A stretch of 64,000 bases of DNA. Origin: Closterium sp. Naga37s-1. Taxonomy: Eukaryota; Streptophyta; Zygnematophyceae; Desmidiales; Closteriaceae. The notes under the pieces are model-generated. The model saw only the letters and a program-made list of their open reading frames with translations, ran no database searches and was not told the origin of the DNA. A program made the position numbers and the translations under genes. Positions 48,015-58,576 of this stretch are shown piece by piece. Within the stretch, counting starts at the first letter, position 1. Each line of letters begins with the position of its first letter. Location of the stretch: positions 3,636,001-3,700,000 of the forward strand of contig CANJKZ010000008.1 of assembly GCA_947471745.1 (NCBI GenBank), written 5' to 3'.

Positions 48015-50897
48015 TCAGTCTGGGGGTGGTATGCTGAAGACATTGCAAGCTTTTGTCCCCAACAAACCCATGAGTTCCCTCCAGAACTTACTGGTGAGTT
48101 TTGGGTCTCTGTCTGAGATGAGTGTAGCGGGGATGCCGTGGATAGTGATGATGCGGTCGAAGAAGAGGCGAGCAGTTGCTTCAGCTGTAGCCGTGGTATT
48201 GGTCGGGATGAAGTGACCCATTTTAGAGAACTTGTCGATCACCACGAGTATAGCGTCATGCCCTCGTGAGGTCGAAGGAAGTCCCGTGATGAAGTCGAGG
48301 CTAACGACCTGCCATGGCTGCTCCGGTACGGGTAGAGGCTGAAGTAACCCTGCTTTTTTCTGCTTTCTACTCTTCATCCGCTGGCACGTGTCGCATGAGG
48401 TGACGAACTGCTGCACGTCTGCTGCCATCCCGGGCCAGTAGTAATACTTTGCTATCCCTGCTAACGTTTTGTTGCTCCCGAAATGTCCCGCGTACGGTAC
48501 GTCGTGAAACTCCTCCAGTAGAATCTGTCTGAGCGGGGCATAGTTCGGTACCCAAATCTTTTCTGTGCCCTTCCTTACAGCTAAGTCTTTCTCCCACTGT
48601 AACAGCTTCTTAGTCTGTGCTGTAGCGATCTCTGCGTCCACGGAGTATCCATGTTGGAATAGACCCTTGAGCAGAGGGTTCATCCCGTCGAGCTGGATGC
48701 CTGCTACATGACCGGGGCGGCTCAACGCGTCTGCCTTGTTGTGTAGCCCGGGCTTGTAGACGATGTCGTAGTGGAAGTGAGTTTCCAGGAAGTCCACCCA
48801 CCGCACCTGTCGTCGTGAGAGCGTCGGCTGCGACTTCAGGTATTTGAGACTGCAGTGATCAGTATAGACTGTAGTCTTGGCTCCCTCTAGGTAACACCTC
48901 CACGCCTTGAAGGCTATGACTATCGCTAAGGCTTCCTTGTCATGGATGGGGTAGTTCAGTTCTGCTCCGTGTAGCTTCTTACTGAGGTAGGCGATGGGCT
49001 GCAAACCGCGTCCGTGATCCTGCATCAGTACTGCTCCGACTGCCTGGTCACTAGCGTCTGCTTCCACCACGTAGTCTTTGTCTGGGTCCGGTAGGATGAG
49101 TATTGGCGCTGTGGTCAGTGCTGTCTGTAGCTGCTCCATGGCTTGCTGTTGAGGAGTATCCCATTTGTAGGGCGTATCCTTTTTCAGTAGGTCGGTCAGT
49201 GGCGCTGCTATCTTAGCGTATTGCGGCACGAACCTGTTGTAGTAGTTGGCGAAGCCTAGGAACTGCTGCAACTCCTTCACGTTCTCCGGTATTTTCCACT
49301 TCTTGACGGCTTCGATCTTCCGGTTGACCCATTCTATCTCGGGGTTGAACCGCTTCAGGAAATCTCGCCCCAAGATGAAATCGAATCCCTTGATGTTCGT
49401 GATCGGCAACGTCGGCTTCCACCTTAACGCTCCTATCTGCAGCTGCACTGTTGGCTCGCCGTGGATGGGAAGCTTCGTACCGTCCACCATCGTTGCTGTA
49501 ATTTGAGTCTCCTCTGAGGATTCTCCAATTTTCTCCAACGTCCCGCGGTCGCACACTGAGTGGGACGCACCACTGTCCACCAGGGCCTGGAGGCGACGCC
49601 CGTTGCAGATCACCTCGAGTACTAATGGTTGCTGCTGCTCCGAGTAGCCGTACATGGTATCGCTTATAGGATCGTAGGGTACGTCGAACATGTCATCCCT
49701 AGGTCCTGCGCTCGAAGATGCAGCTTCAATATCAGTTTTCAACTGAGAAATGTTACAAGGATTTATCCGAGGCCGATTCAGCTTCTCTTGGGCCTGGAAC
49801 CTTCCCCTAAGCCTTTGCAGCTGTGTAGGCTTCATCTGTGGGGAACAGGGAGCCTTTAAACAGTGCTGCTGGGAGAGAATATTAACTCCTCGGAACGCTC
49901 GACCCGTATTAGCGCTCTGGAGTAGGGTCCCCATATTACCCGGTACCGGTTTAATTTCTGACTCTCCCTTAATAAAGGCTTGAAACCCACGATAAGTAAT
50001 ATTCTTACTTGTCGGGATGTACGGCTGGAGTTTCCCAGTCGGTGCAGGGTCTTGTTTCGCGGATCCTCCTTTAGTCTCGGCGATTTCCCCTGGTGCCGGC
50101 TGGTCGTGACGTTTTAAATTCGCGCCACCATATTCTCCTTTTTTCGCCCTCTCCGAAGTTGCCATGTTGTCCATTTTCTGCTTCGGGGGTGCCACACTGT
50201 TCTTGTCCCTCAGCTCTGCACGCGCTTTCTCTATTTTCCAACACGCCAAGAAACGATGTCCTGTAGCGCCGCAAAATTCGCACGTCCCATTTTTTGCTAG
50301 CCGCTGCTCCACATCGCCCTTGTCGTTCTCCATCGGGTTGGCAGTCGTGGGTGGTGCCAATCGCCCCATGCCACTATTTGGCTTGTTGCGTCGTGTTCCG
50401 TAGTAGCTACTGTTGAACGCGTCGAACTGTTCGATCAGTGCTGCACGAAACTGCGCCCACGTCCCCTCGCCTTGGACTATTCTATTGTTGATCCACTCTA
50501 GAGCTGGGCCTTGTAACAGTGTTGCTGCGAGCCGTATGCGCATTGCGTCTTTTGTCGGGGTCGTGCATCCAACGGCTTCGAAGTAAATTTCGAGTTCAGC
50601 TACAAATCGACGAACGTCGTTCCCTTTAACTATAGGATCGAACGCCTCCGGTAGCCTCAGCTTTACTGCTTCGAGGTTAACTGTAGCTGCTGCCGTTGTC
50701 GCAGGTAGAATTGCCGGTGTCGCCGCTGCTGCTGCTGCTGCTGCTGCTGCTGTCGCTGATGCATTCGCTGCTGCTGTAGCGGTTCCCGACTGATTCGCAA
50801 GGAGTTTTTCGAGTCGTGGGAGCGCCGCACGTATTTGCTTATGCTCAGCACGAAACTCCGCGATTTTCTGTACTGAAATATCTCCTTTTCCCTCCAT
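48015..50897 (-). CDS. gypsy E gag-protease-RNase H-integrase fusion lacking RT palm
   Basis: 960 codons. Gag: LRLPEAFDPIVKGNDVRRF and WAQFRAALIEQFDAF, with a regular zinc knuckle CEFCGATGHRFLAC. Protease: LQALVDSGASHSVCDRG and FILGRDFLKRFNPEI. The frame then jumps from EIEWVNRKIEAVKKW directly into the end of RT (NVKELQQFLGFANYYNRF), so fingers and palm with YLDD (around 300 or more residues) are gone without loss of frame. RNase H (VVEADASDQAVGAVLMQD, TVYTDHCSLKYL) and integrase (HDVPYAGHFGSNKT, CDTCQRMKS, SLDFITGLP, SDRDPKLTSKFW) follow. It ends early at a frameshift. Confidence 0.93.
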   Translation of the reverse strand: MEGKGDISVQKIAEFRAEHKQIRAALPRLEKLLANQSGTATAAANASATAAAAAAAAAATPAILPATTAAATVNLEAVKLRLPEAFDPIVKGNDVRRFVAELEIYFEAVGCTTPTKDAMRIRLAATLLQGPALEWINNRIVQGEGTWAQFRAALIEQFDAFNSSYYGTRRNKPNSGMGRLAPPTTANPMENDKGDVEQRLAKNGTCEFCGATGHRFLACWKIEKARAELRDKNSVAPPKQKMDNMATSERAKKGEYGGANLKRHDQPAPGEIAETKGGSAKQDPAPTGKLQPYIPTSKNITYRGFQAFIKGESEIKPVPGNMGTLLQSANTGRAFRGVNILSQQHCLKAPCSPQMKPTQLQRLRGRFQAQEKLNRPRINPCNISQLKTDIEAASSSAGPRDDMFDVPYDPISDTMYGYSEQQQPLVLEVICNGRRLQALVDSGASHSVCDRGTLEKIGESSEETQITATMVDGTKLPIHGEPTVQLQIGALRWKPTLPITNIKGFDFILGRDFLKRFNPEIEWVNRKIEAVKKWKIPENVKELQQFLGFANYYNRFVPQYAKIAAPLTDLLKKDTPYKWDTPQQQAMEQLQTALTTAPILILPDPDKDYVVEADASDQAVGAVLMQDHGRGLQPIAYLSKKLHGAELNYPIHDKEALAIVIAFKAWRCYLEGAKTTVYTDHCSLKYLKSQPTLSRRQVRWVDFLETHFHYDIVYKPGLHNKADALSRPGHVAGIQLDGMNPLLKGLFQHGYSVDAEIATAQTKKLLQWEKDLAVRKGTEKIWVPNYAPLRQILLEEFHDVPYAGHFGSNKTLAGIAKYYYWPGMAADVQQFVTSCDTCQRMKSRKQKKAGLLQPLPVPEQPWQVVSLDFITGLPSTSRGHDAILVVIDKFSKMGHFIPTNTTATAEATARLFFDRIITIHGIPATLISDRDPKLTSKFWRELMGLLGTKACNVFSIPPPD

Positions 50898-51326
50898 TTG
50901 GCGATTTACAGGAAGATGCGCGACGAAAATACTCGAATTCTAGGTGCTGGTCGACTTACTGCGAGTCGAGTTGACTGTAGAATCGATGAGCGCGAATTCT
51001 GTAGGCCGCGTAATTCTCCCTAAGTCGAAATTCGCGTTCGATCTCGGCCGTTGAGGAGAAACTCGATCCGACGCCCCCAATTCCAACTTTTTGGGGCGAA
51101 ATTCTCTGGGCCGTTGAGATTCGAGTCGATCGAACGGTCGAAATTCCAACCTTTTCACCATTAAATCTGAGGGGTGTTCGAAAACCGAATCGAGGGGGAC
51201 TTAGAAAAATTGCGCGGAACTGGTTTTACATACCCGTATCGGCGCTTTCGTCGTCGCCCCCGCGGTTTTTAAAGGCCGGTTCTAAGCGGTTGAAGACACC
51301 GCGTGTAAACAGCTCTGATTACCAAG
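50898..51326 (-). other. gypsy E leader
   Basis: Untranslated region between the 5' LTR and the gag start at 50897; contains the primer site at its right end. No tandem repeats, unlike the copia leaders. Confidence 0.6.
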
Positions 51327-51688
51327 TGTGGGGATCTGGTTCAGGAAAGATGATTCTATTGAATCATTCACCTGGGTACAAGACGAGGCTATATATAGGC
51401 TCGACACAAGGCCAGTTACCCAGGTGTTACGCGAATGTTCTGAGGGTCGCGAAGCGTCCCGAACAGAACCTTCCCGAACTCAGTAGAAAGCAATTCGGTG
51501 GAAACCGAATAGGCTTGAGTTCGGTACACGTAACCTGGTTCGGTGCTATAACTATAATAACATATAGGAATGCACCTAACCTAGGAAATCAAGCATATCT
51601 ATGCATGATAAATAAAACCTAAGCTAGTAATAGCATATTAAAGTCCAGGCAAGCTAGCAAAGCCAGCATAAGCCGTCGTACTCTCACA
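51327..51688 (-). repeat. gypsy E 5' LTR
   Basis: 362 bp; primer-binding site on its inner side. Confidence 0.94.
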
Positions 51689-51691
51689 CCA

Positions 51692-51818
51692 TGTTAGAAT
51701 GAACAAGTGTCTGTGAACTAGCAGAAAGTTGGGTACAAGTAGGAAACCCTAAGTTTGTTGTACCCCCTAAGGCTAAACCCACTATAGCCTACACAATGTA
51801 AACATATAATGTTTGACA
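51692..51818 (-). repeat. copia D 5' LTR
   Basis: 127 bp with TG...CA ends. Its first bases double as the CCATG target duplication of gypsy E. Confidence 0.87.
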
Positions 51819-52131
51819 GTTACGCTGGCTCACCTACCTGCTGACCGACCGGGGAGAGGTGCCTCGTTCTCCTCCAGTGTTGTACGTCGACAACAAGGTC
51901 ATGATTGCCTTGTGTCAGGAGCACCGACTAGAGCACAGAACGAAGCACATCGCTCTGCGCTACTTCCTTGCTCGAGAGTTGCAGCAGCGTGGTCAGCTTC
52001 GTCTTGCTTACGTGGCCACTCAGGCCAACACTGCTGATGTCTTCACCAAGGCACTCCAGCCTTGTGATCATCAGCGTTTCTGTACTGTTCTAGGCCTTGT
52101 GCCTACTGTGCCTCACTTGCTTACTTCTTGA
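51819..52131 (+). CDS. copia C RNase H end segment
   Basis: Resumes immediately after element D's LTR with LRWLTYLLTD, then LYVDNKVMIALCQEHRLEHR and NTADVFTKALQPCDHQRF, ending at 52131. It is the C-terminal end of the copia C polyprotein, cut off from the integrase part. Confidence 0.88.
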
Positions 52132-52360
52132 CTCTGTTTGTACTGTGATCTCTATACATATACCTGCATGCTTACACTTGCTAGGTTGTGATCACTGTAT
52201 TGCCTGTTCTCCTTTATATAACTCTGCATGTGAACTGGCCTTGTGGCCATTTGCTTGTGCGCGGAATGCGTGGTGACTTCGTGATCCACCCTGAGCTTGC
52301 TTTGCCTCTCTTGACCGGTCTTGTGACCTCCTGTTCTCCCCCACTTTGCCTATGGGGGTG

Positions 52361-52491
52361 TGTCAAACATAGATGCTATAGTCTGTGTAGGCTGTAGTGG
52401 GGTAGACAATATGGGGTACAACATTTCTAGGTTTCCTACTTGTACCCAAACTGCTTGTTAGTCTAATCATTCCTTCGTTCTCATTCTGACA
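52361..52491 (+). repeat. copia C 3' LTR
   Basis: 131 bp; preceded by the purine tract and followed by the GGCTG duplication. Confidence 0.93.
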
Positions 52492-54604
52492 GGCTGGTCT
52501 GTGCGAGTAGTATGGCGTGGATCTGTGCAGTTGGGCGGGTCAGTGCGTCGGCAATGTTCGAGGCTCCCTTTCTATAGATGACCGTGTAGTGGAAGTTTGA
52601 CTCGAGGAAATCGAGCCAGCGGATCTGTCGTGGGTTGAGGTGGGGCTGTGCGCGGAGGTACTGTAGTGATCTGTGGTCTGTCCGTACTGTCAAGTATTAG
52701 CGCCGGACCATGAATGCATGCACGATCGCGAGCATTTTGCGGTCGTGTATCCGGTAATTCTTCTCGGGCGGATGCAGTTTTCGTGACTCGTATGCGATGG
52801 GCTGTAAACCGTTGCCGAAATCCTGTAGCAGTACGGCTCCAATGTCAATGTCGCTTGCGTCTGTAACTACTTCGAATGGGCGGTGTGGGTCGGCGATGCG
52901 CAGTACGGGCGGTGAACAGAGAACATTTTTCAGGGGGGAGAAGGCAGCATGCTTTTTCTCCCCCCACGTAAAAGTGACCCCCTTCCGCGGTAAATCCGTC
53001 AGCGGGGCAGTTAACCGTGCCATGTCGGGGACGAACCGACGCACATAATTAACGAACCCTAAAAATCTCTGCAGCTCTGTGATGTTCGTCGGGGGGTGCC
53101 ATGCTTTTACCGTGTCCAGTTTCTTTGGGTCGATCTCAACTCCAGCCTCCGAAATAACGTGCCCCAGAAACTCTAACCTATCCTGGAAGAACTCGCACTT
53201 GGAACCCTTGGTCAGTAGTCTGTGCTCGTCTAAAACTTTAAATACTGCTTCCAGATCTGCTAAGTGCTGCTGCTGATCGCGACTGTAAACTAGGATGTCG
53301 TCGAGGTAAACTATCACGCATTTATCTAAGAGCGGCCTAAACGCCTCGTTCGTGGTCATCTCAAATGTCGCCGGTGCGTTGGTCAGCCCGAATGGCATCA
53401 CGGTGTACTCGAATGACCCATACCTAGTTCTAAATGTTGTTTTTACGCAGTCCGATGGTTCGACCCGAATCTGGTGGTAACCTCCGCGTAAGTCAATTTT
53501 CGAAAGGACCCGTGCTGTTCGTAGTTGATCTATCAGTTCGTCGGCGTGGGGAATGGGGTATCGCGACTTGACTGTTACCCTGTTCAGTGCTCTGTAGTCG
53601 ATACACATGCGAAAACCCCCATCTTTTTTCGGTGTGAACAGTATCGGTGCGGCGAACGGTGACGAACTCGGTCGGATGATTTTTTTCTCTAACATGTAAT
53701 CTAACTGCTTCCTCAGTTCATCGAGCTCTGACTGTGTCAGTCGGAATTGTCGCTGTACAGTTGGCTGTGCCCCCGGTTCTAACTCTATTCGGTGGTCATG
53801 TGCCCGCTGAGGTGGCAGTCCTTCTGGTAAATCGTCCGGAAAAATCCCCGGGTACCGTTTCAACAGTTCTTGTAGTTCGGGCGGTACTGCTGCCAACAGT
53901 TTCTGAAAATCGCTCGGCTGCTCTGCTTCTTCTACCAATGCTATATCCACTGCGTACACGTCAGCTCCAGCGGCGATAGCCCGTTTCATCGTGATGGCGT
54001 TGACGTGGACCGTTGAAGACTCGGGCGACTGCCAGCGAGGTAGCATGACCCAGTTACCGCTACTTCGCACAGTGTAGCTACCCGTCGTCCAGTCGATTCG
54101 CGGATTATACCGTCGCAGCCAGTCACGTCCCAGTAAAATGTCGTGCCCATCCAGTGTCGTCGCGAGCATTTCCTGTGTAAACCCAAAGTTCCCCCCGCAG
54201 CGGACTTTTACTCTTTCCACCTTCTCCCGTATGGCCAGCGGCGTGCCGTCGACTAAGCGTGCATCTATCTCCGGTAAACACCGACTAAGTGTCAGTTGCA
54301 GCTTCCGTGCGGTTGCGGTATTAACTAAACTGTGGCTTGCTCCTCCTTCTATAAAAATCTTCACCGCTGCTCCCTGTATTTTTCCGTGAATCAGTACTGG
54401 GCAATCCGTCGTTGTACCCTCCTTATTCATCCGAGCCCGATCGATAGCGTGAATCAATACTGTGACTCGGTGAGGGTCGGTGAGGTTGGGCGAGCAGGTT
54501 GTCTCGTCAGTAGTCGGCCCATTTTCTACTGACTGCTGGCGTTTCCCTGCCTCTAAGACTCCCTTCCCTGCTCTGCTCCGCGGCGTCTCTGCTCCTCTGG
54601 GCAT
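52492..54604 (-). CDS. gypsy G protease-RT-RNase H
   Basis: Main frame 54604-52697, continued by 52693-52492 after a TAA (in the YL-repeat of HAFMVRR, where Cys or Trp is usual). Protease: KIFIEGGASHSLVNTATA and HDILLGRDWLRRYNPRID. RT: FTPKKDGGFRMCIDYRAL, LSKIDLRGGYHQIRV, MPFGLTNAPATF and the catalytic YLDD in CVIVYLDDILVYSRD. RNase H: EVVTDASDIDIGAVLLQDF and TVRTDHRSLQYLR. Apart from the stop the enzyme motifs are complete. Copia C then interrupts the frame at 52491. Confidence 0.92.
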
Positions 54605-55146
54605 TCGCTCTTGCGATGGCCCGGCCTATTGCAAGCAAAGCAGCGCCCCTTAAATGGTGCAGCGGCTGCATTCGTCGCAACGGCGTGTACGGTGGCGTGC
54701 TCGGTCGGTCCCCGAGGGCGATGTCCGTAATAGGACCCCGGTCTCGGACGGCGCAAAATGTCGATTTTCTCGGCGAGCGCGAGGATCTCGTTGAAATTCG
54801 AGAGCCCGCGTAGCATGATTTCGTGCGAGATGTCCGGCTTCAGCCCTCCGACGTAACGGTCCACCCGCTCCGCTTCGTGCATGTAGCCGACTTGCTCGCA
54901 TACTGCGAGAAAACCGCTGGTGTAGTCTTGGACCGACCCAAGTTGTCGCCTAGTACGCAGTTTCTGACGCGCCGAAATAGAAGCCGCAATCGGCTCGAAG
55001 CGCGCTCGAAGCCCTGCGCACCACGCATCCCACGTGCTGTACTGGGCGGTTTCGCAGAACGAACTCCAGGTGACGGCTGGACCCGTAGGTCTTCCTCTTG
55101 CGACGGAGGCTCGTAGGCGCGTGGCGACGTCACAATGACTCGCCAC
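54553..55146 (-). CDS. gypsy G gag, C-terminal part with zinc knuckle
   Basis: TWDAWCAGLRARFEPIAAS, LGSVQDYTSGFLAVCEQVG, YVGGLKPDISHEIMLRGL, and a regular CX2CX4HX4C knuckle CFACNRPGHRKSEC. It is in a different frame from the gag N-terminal part; a frameshift lies near 55090. Confidence 0.85.
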   Translation of the reverse strand: MASHCDVATRLRASVARGRPTGPAVTWSSFCETAQYSTWDAWCAGLRARFEPIAASISARQKLRTRRQLGSVQDYTSGFLAVCEQVGYMHEAERVDRYVGGLKPDISHEIMLRGLSNFNEILALAEKIDILRRPRPGSYYGHRPRGPTEHATVHAVATNAAAAPFKGRCFACNRPGHRKSECPEEQRRRGAEQGRES

Positions 55147-55958
55147 CAGTCCATGGCGGGGCCCCTTAGCAGCGAAACATCATATCGAATCTTCGCTGCG
55201 TCCGACTCGACGTAATTCGCGTCGAAAAAAACGTTCATTGTGAAGACCCACGATTGAACCGTCGGACCTCCTCGTTGGCTCGGGTCGAAGCAGGGCGGGC
55301 GCTGCGGTTTGAGCGGCATCGGCGCGATAATGTCGTTGTTGCCGATTGTTGCCGCAAATTCAACGTGACGACGGGCTTCGCGAGGCCCGCTCGTGCTTGG
55401 TACAGCCCTGTTCCTCCCCATGCCAGGCATTGACTGGGCGGCGCCATCACTGGCTGCGCCTGAGCGCTGTCCCACGCTGTCGTGATGTGACGGTGTGCCG
55501 GACGAGATGACAATCGGCTCATCCGATTGCACAGGTGCATTTGCGGGTGCTTGTGATGGTGCTGGCGCATTCACCGTTGATTGCTGGCGGGCGGAGTCAC
55601 GTTCCGCCGTGAGTGTCGCGATTTCGAGCGCCGAATCTTCGAGTTGGCGCACGAGACGGTCGAGCTGTTCCTGCGTCAATGTCGCAAGATTAATTTCGGC
55701 CATGGCGCGGGTGTCGGGCAAACTCAGCGAGAGCCTCTGTCGTGGCCGTGCGTGCTTACGAGAGAGCACTTCGAGCGGCGGTGCTTGTTCGCTGAGAGAC
55801 ATCAACCCCCCCCAAAAATTGAGATGGTGGGGAAGCGAAGGTGTGGGTGCGGTCCGAGAGGAGATCGTAGGCTCTGAATACCTAGTGTTACGAGTGCAAT
55901 TGAGCGAACGAGCGAGAGTTGCACTATCGAAGCAAAACAATACAATGAGCGAAGGCAT
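55090..55958 (-). CDS. gypsy G gag, N-terminal part
   Basis: N-terminal region with the coiled-coil-like LEDSALEIATLTAERDSA, then VQSWVFTMNVFFDANYVES and LRGPAMDWWRVIVTS of the retrotransposon gag fold. A likely start is MAEINLATLTQEQLDRLV at about 55702. The frame continues as noise beyond the frameshift near 55090, and its first codons overlap the LTR. Confidence 0.82.
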
Positions 55959-56239
55959 GCGCGAAGAATATATAGCGAACTAGAGTGGTGACGGTAACGC
56001 GAGATAATGGGGTATGCTACGGGCCTAGCGCCGAGGTTGGGAAATGTCGAGGCGGAGGTCCGGAGCGCGGGTTACCAGCCGAACCGTGAGGTTGGGTCGC
56101 ATCGTGAGCGGTGGCGGGAGTCGTAGTCGAGGCGAGTGTCGCGAGCGGGTAACGTTTCACTGTTTCGGTGCCGATGGCGGGAATGGTCTTGTACGCGGTA
56201 AGCAGGGGCGCGAAGTAAGGAAAAGGAATTTTCCTTACA
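55886..56239 (-). repeat. gypsy G 5' LTR
   Basis: 354 bp, uninterrupted; contains GAATGGTCTTGTACG, which is the empty site for the solo LTR insertion. Confidence 0.93.
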
Positions 56240-56392
56240 CACACAAGTATTTGGTGATGACTGGTGCTGTGGCACCAGTGAACTACACTCGCGTTAAAGC
56301 CCTTACATACAGCATTTGCGCAGTGTACATATTCGTAGACAACCACTTCTTAATATATTTTCCCAAAATACTGAATAAACTTTCACAACAGT

Positions 56393-58544
<2,152 letters not shown>

Positions 58545-58576
58545 CTGGACAAGGGAGGAGCCGTGTCATGCAAGGC

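Larger units (their letters stand above)
46862..51688 (-). mobile_element. Ty3/gypsy chromovirus-type retrotransposon E, young, RT-deleted
   Basis: 362-bp LTRs (46862-47223 and 51327-51688; TGTGGGGATC ... TCTCACA) appear to differ at only one base, so the insertion is recent. CCATG is duplicated on both sides (46857-46861, 51689-51693). A GAGGGGGGGACG purine tract (minus strand) adjoins the left LTR; the primer site (TTGGTAATCAGAGC) adjoins the right. Gag, protease, RNase H, integrase and a chromodomain are present; the RT palm is not. Confidence 0.95.
42649..51818 (-). mobile_element. Ty1/copia retrotransposon D, 3'-truncated, split by gypsy E
   Basis: The 5' LTR lies at 51692-51818 (TGTTAGAATG ... 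TTTGACA), and its primer site (TGGTATCACGAGCC) is stranded on the other side of gypsy E at about 46843-46859. Leader and protease-integrase coding run left to about 42649, where sequence stops inside the Gly/Ala linker. RT, RNase H and 3' LTR are absent. It lies opposite in orientation to copia C, with no duplication at the left edge, so a deletion removed D's 3' half together with C's RT. Confidence 0.88.
39399..52491 (+). mobile_element. Ty1/copia retrotransposon C, interrupted by D and E
   Basis: 131-bp LTRs at 39399-39529 and 52361-52491 (TGTCAAACAT ... ATTCTGACA) differ at three sites. The duplication GGCTG flanks the element (39394-39398, 52492-52496). A CTATGGGGGTG purine tract adjoins the right LTR. 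The primer site TGGTATTCTGTGC is a degraded iMet type. Own sequence runs 39399-about 42648 and 51819-52491. Most of RT is missing between these. It sits inside the RNase H-integrase part of gypsy G. Confidence 0.94.
37424..56239 (-). mobile_element. Ty3/gypsy chromovirus-type retrotransposon G, host of a nested insertion
   Basis: Matching LTRs (37424-37926 with an internal insert, 55886-56239; 354 bp without the insert) begin TGTTACGAG and end CCTTACA. The 5-bp duplication CACAC flanks the element (37419-37423, 56240-56244). A 17-G purine tract (minus strand) adjoins the 3' LTR near 37930. The primer site TAGGTATTCAGAGCC is an iMet-like variant. The coding order gag, PR, RT, RNase H, IN, chromodomain is gypsy/chromovirus. 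It is split by copia C between RNase H and integrase. Confidence 0.94.
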
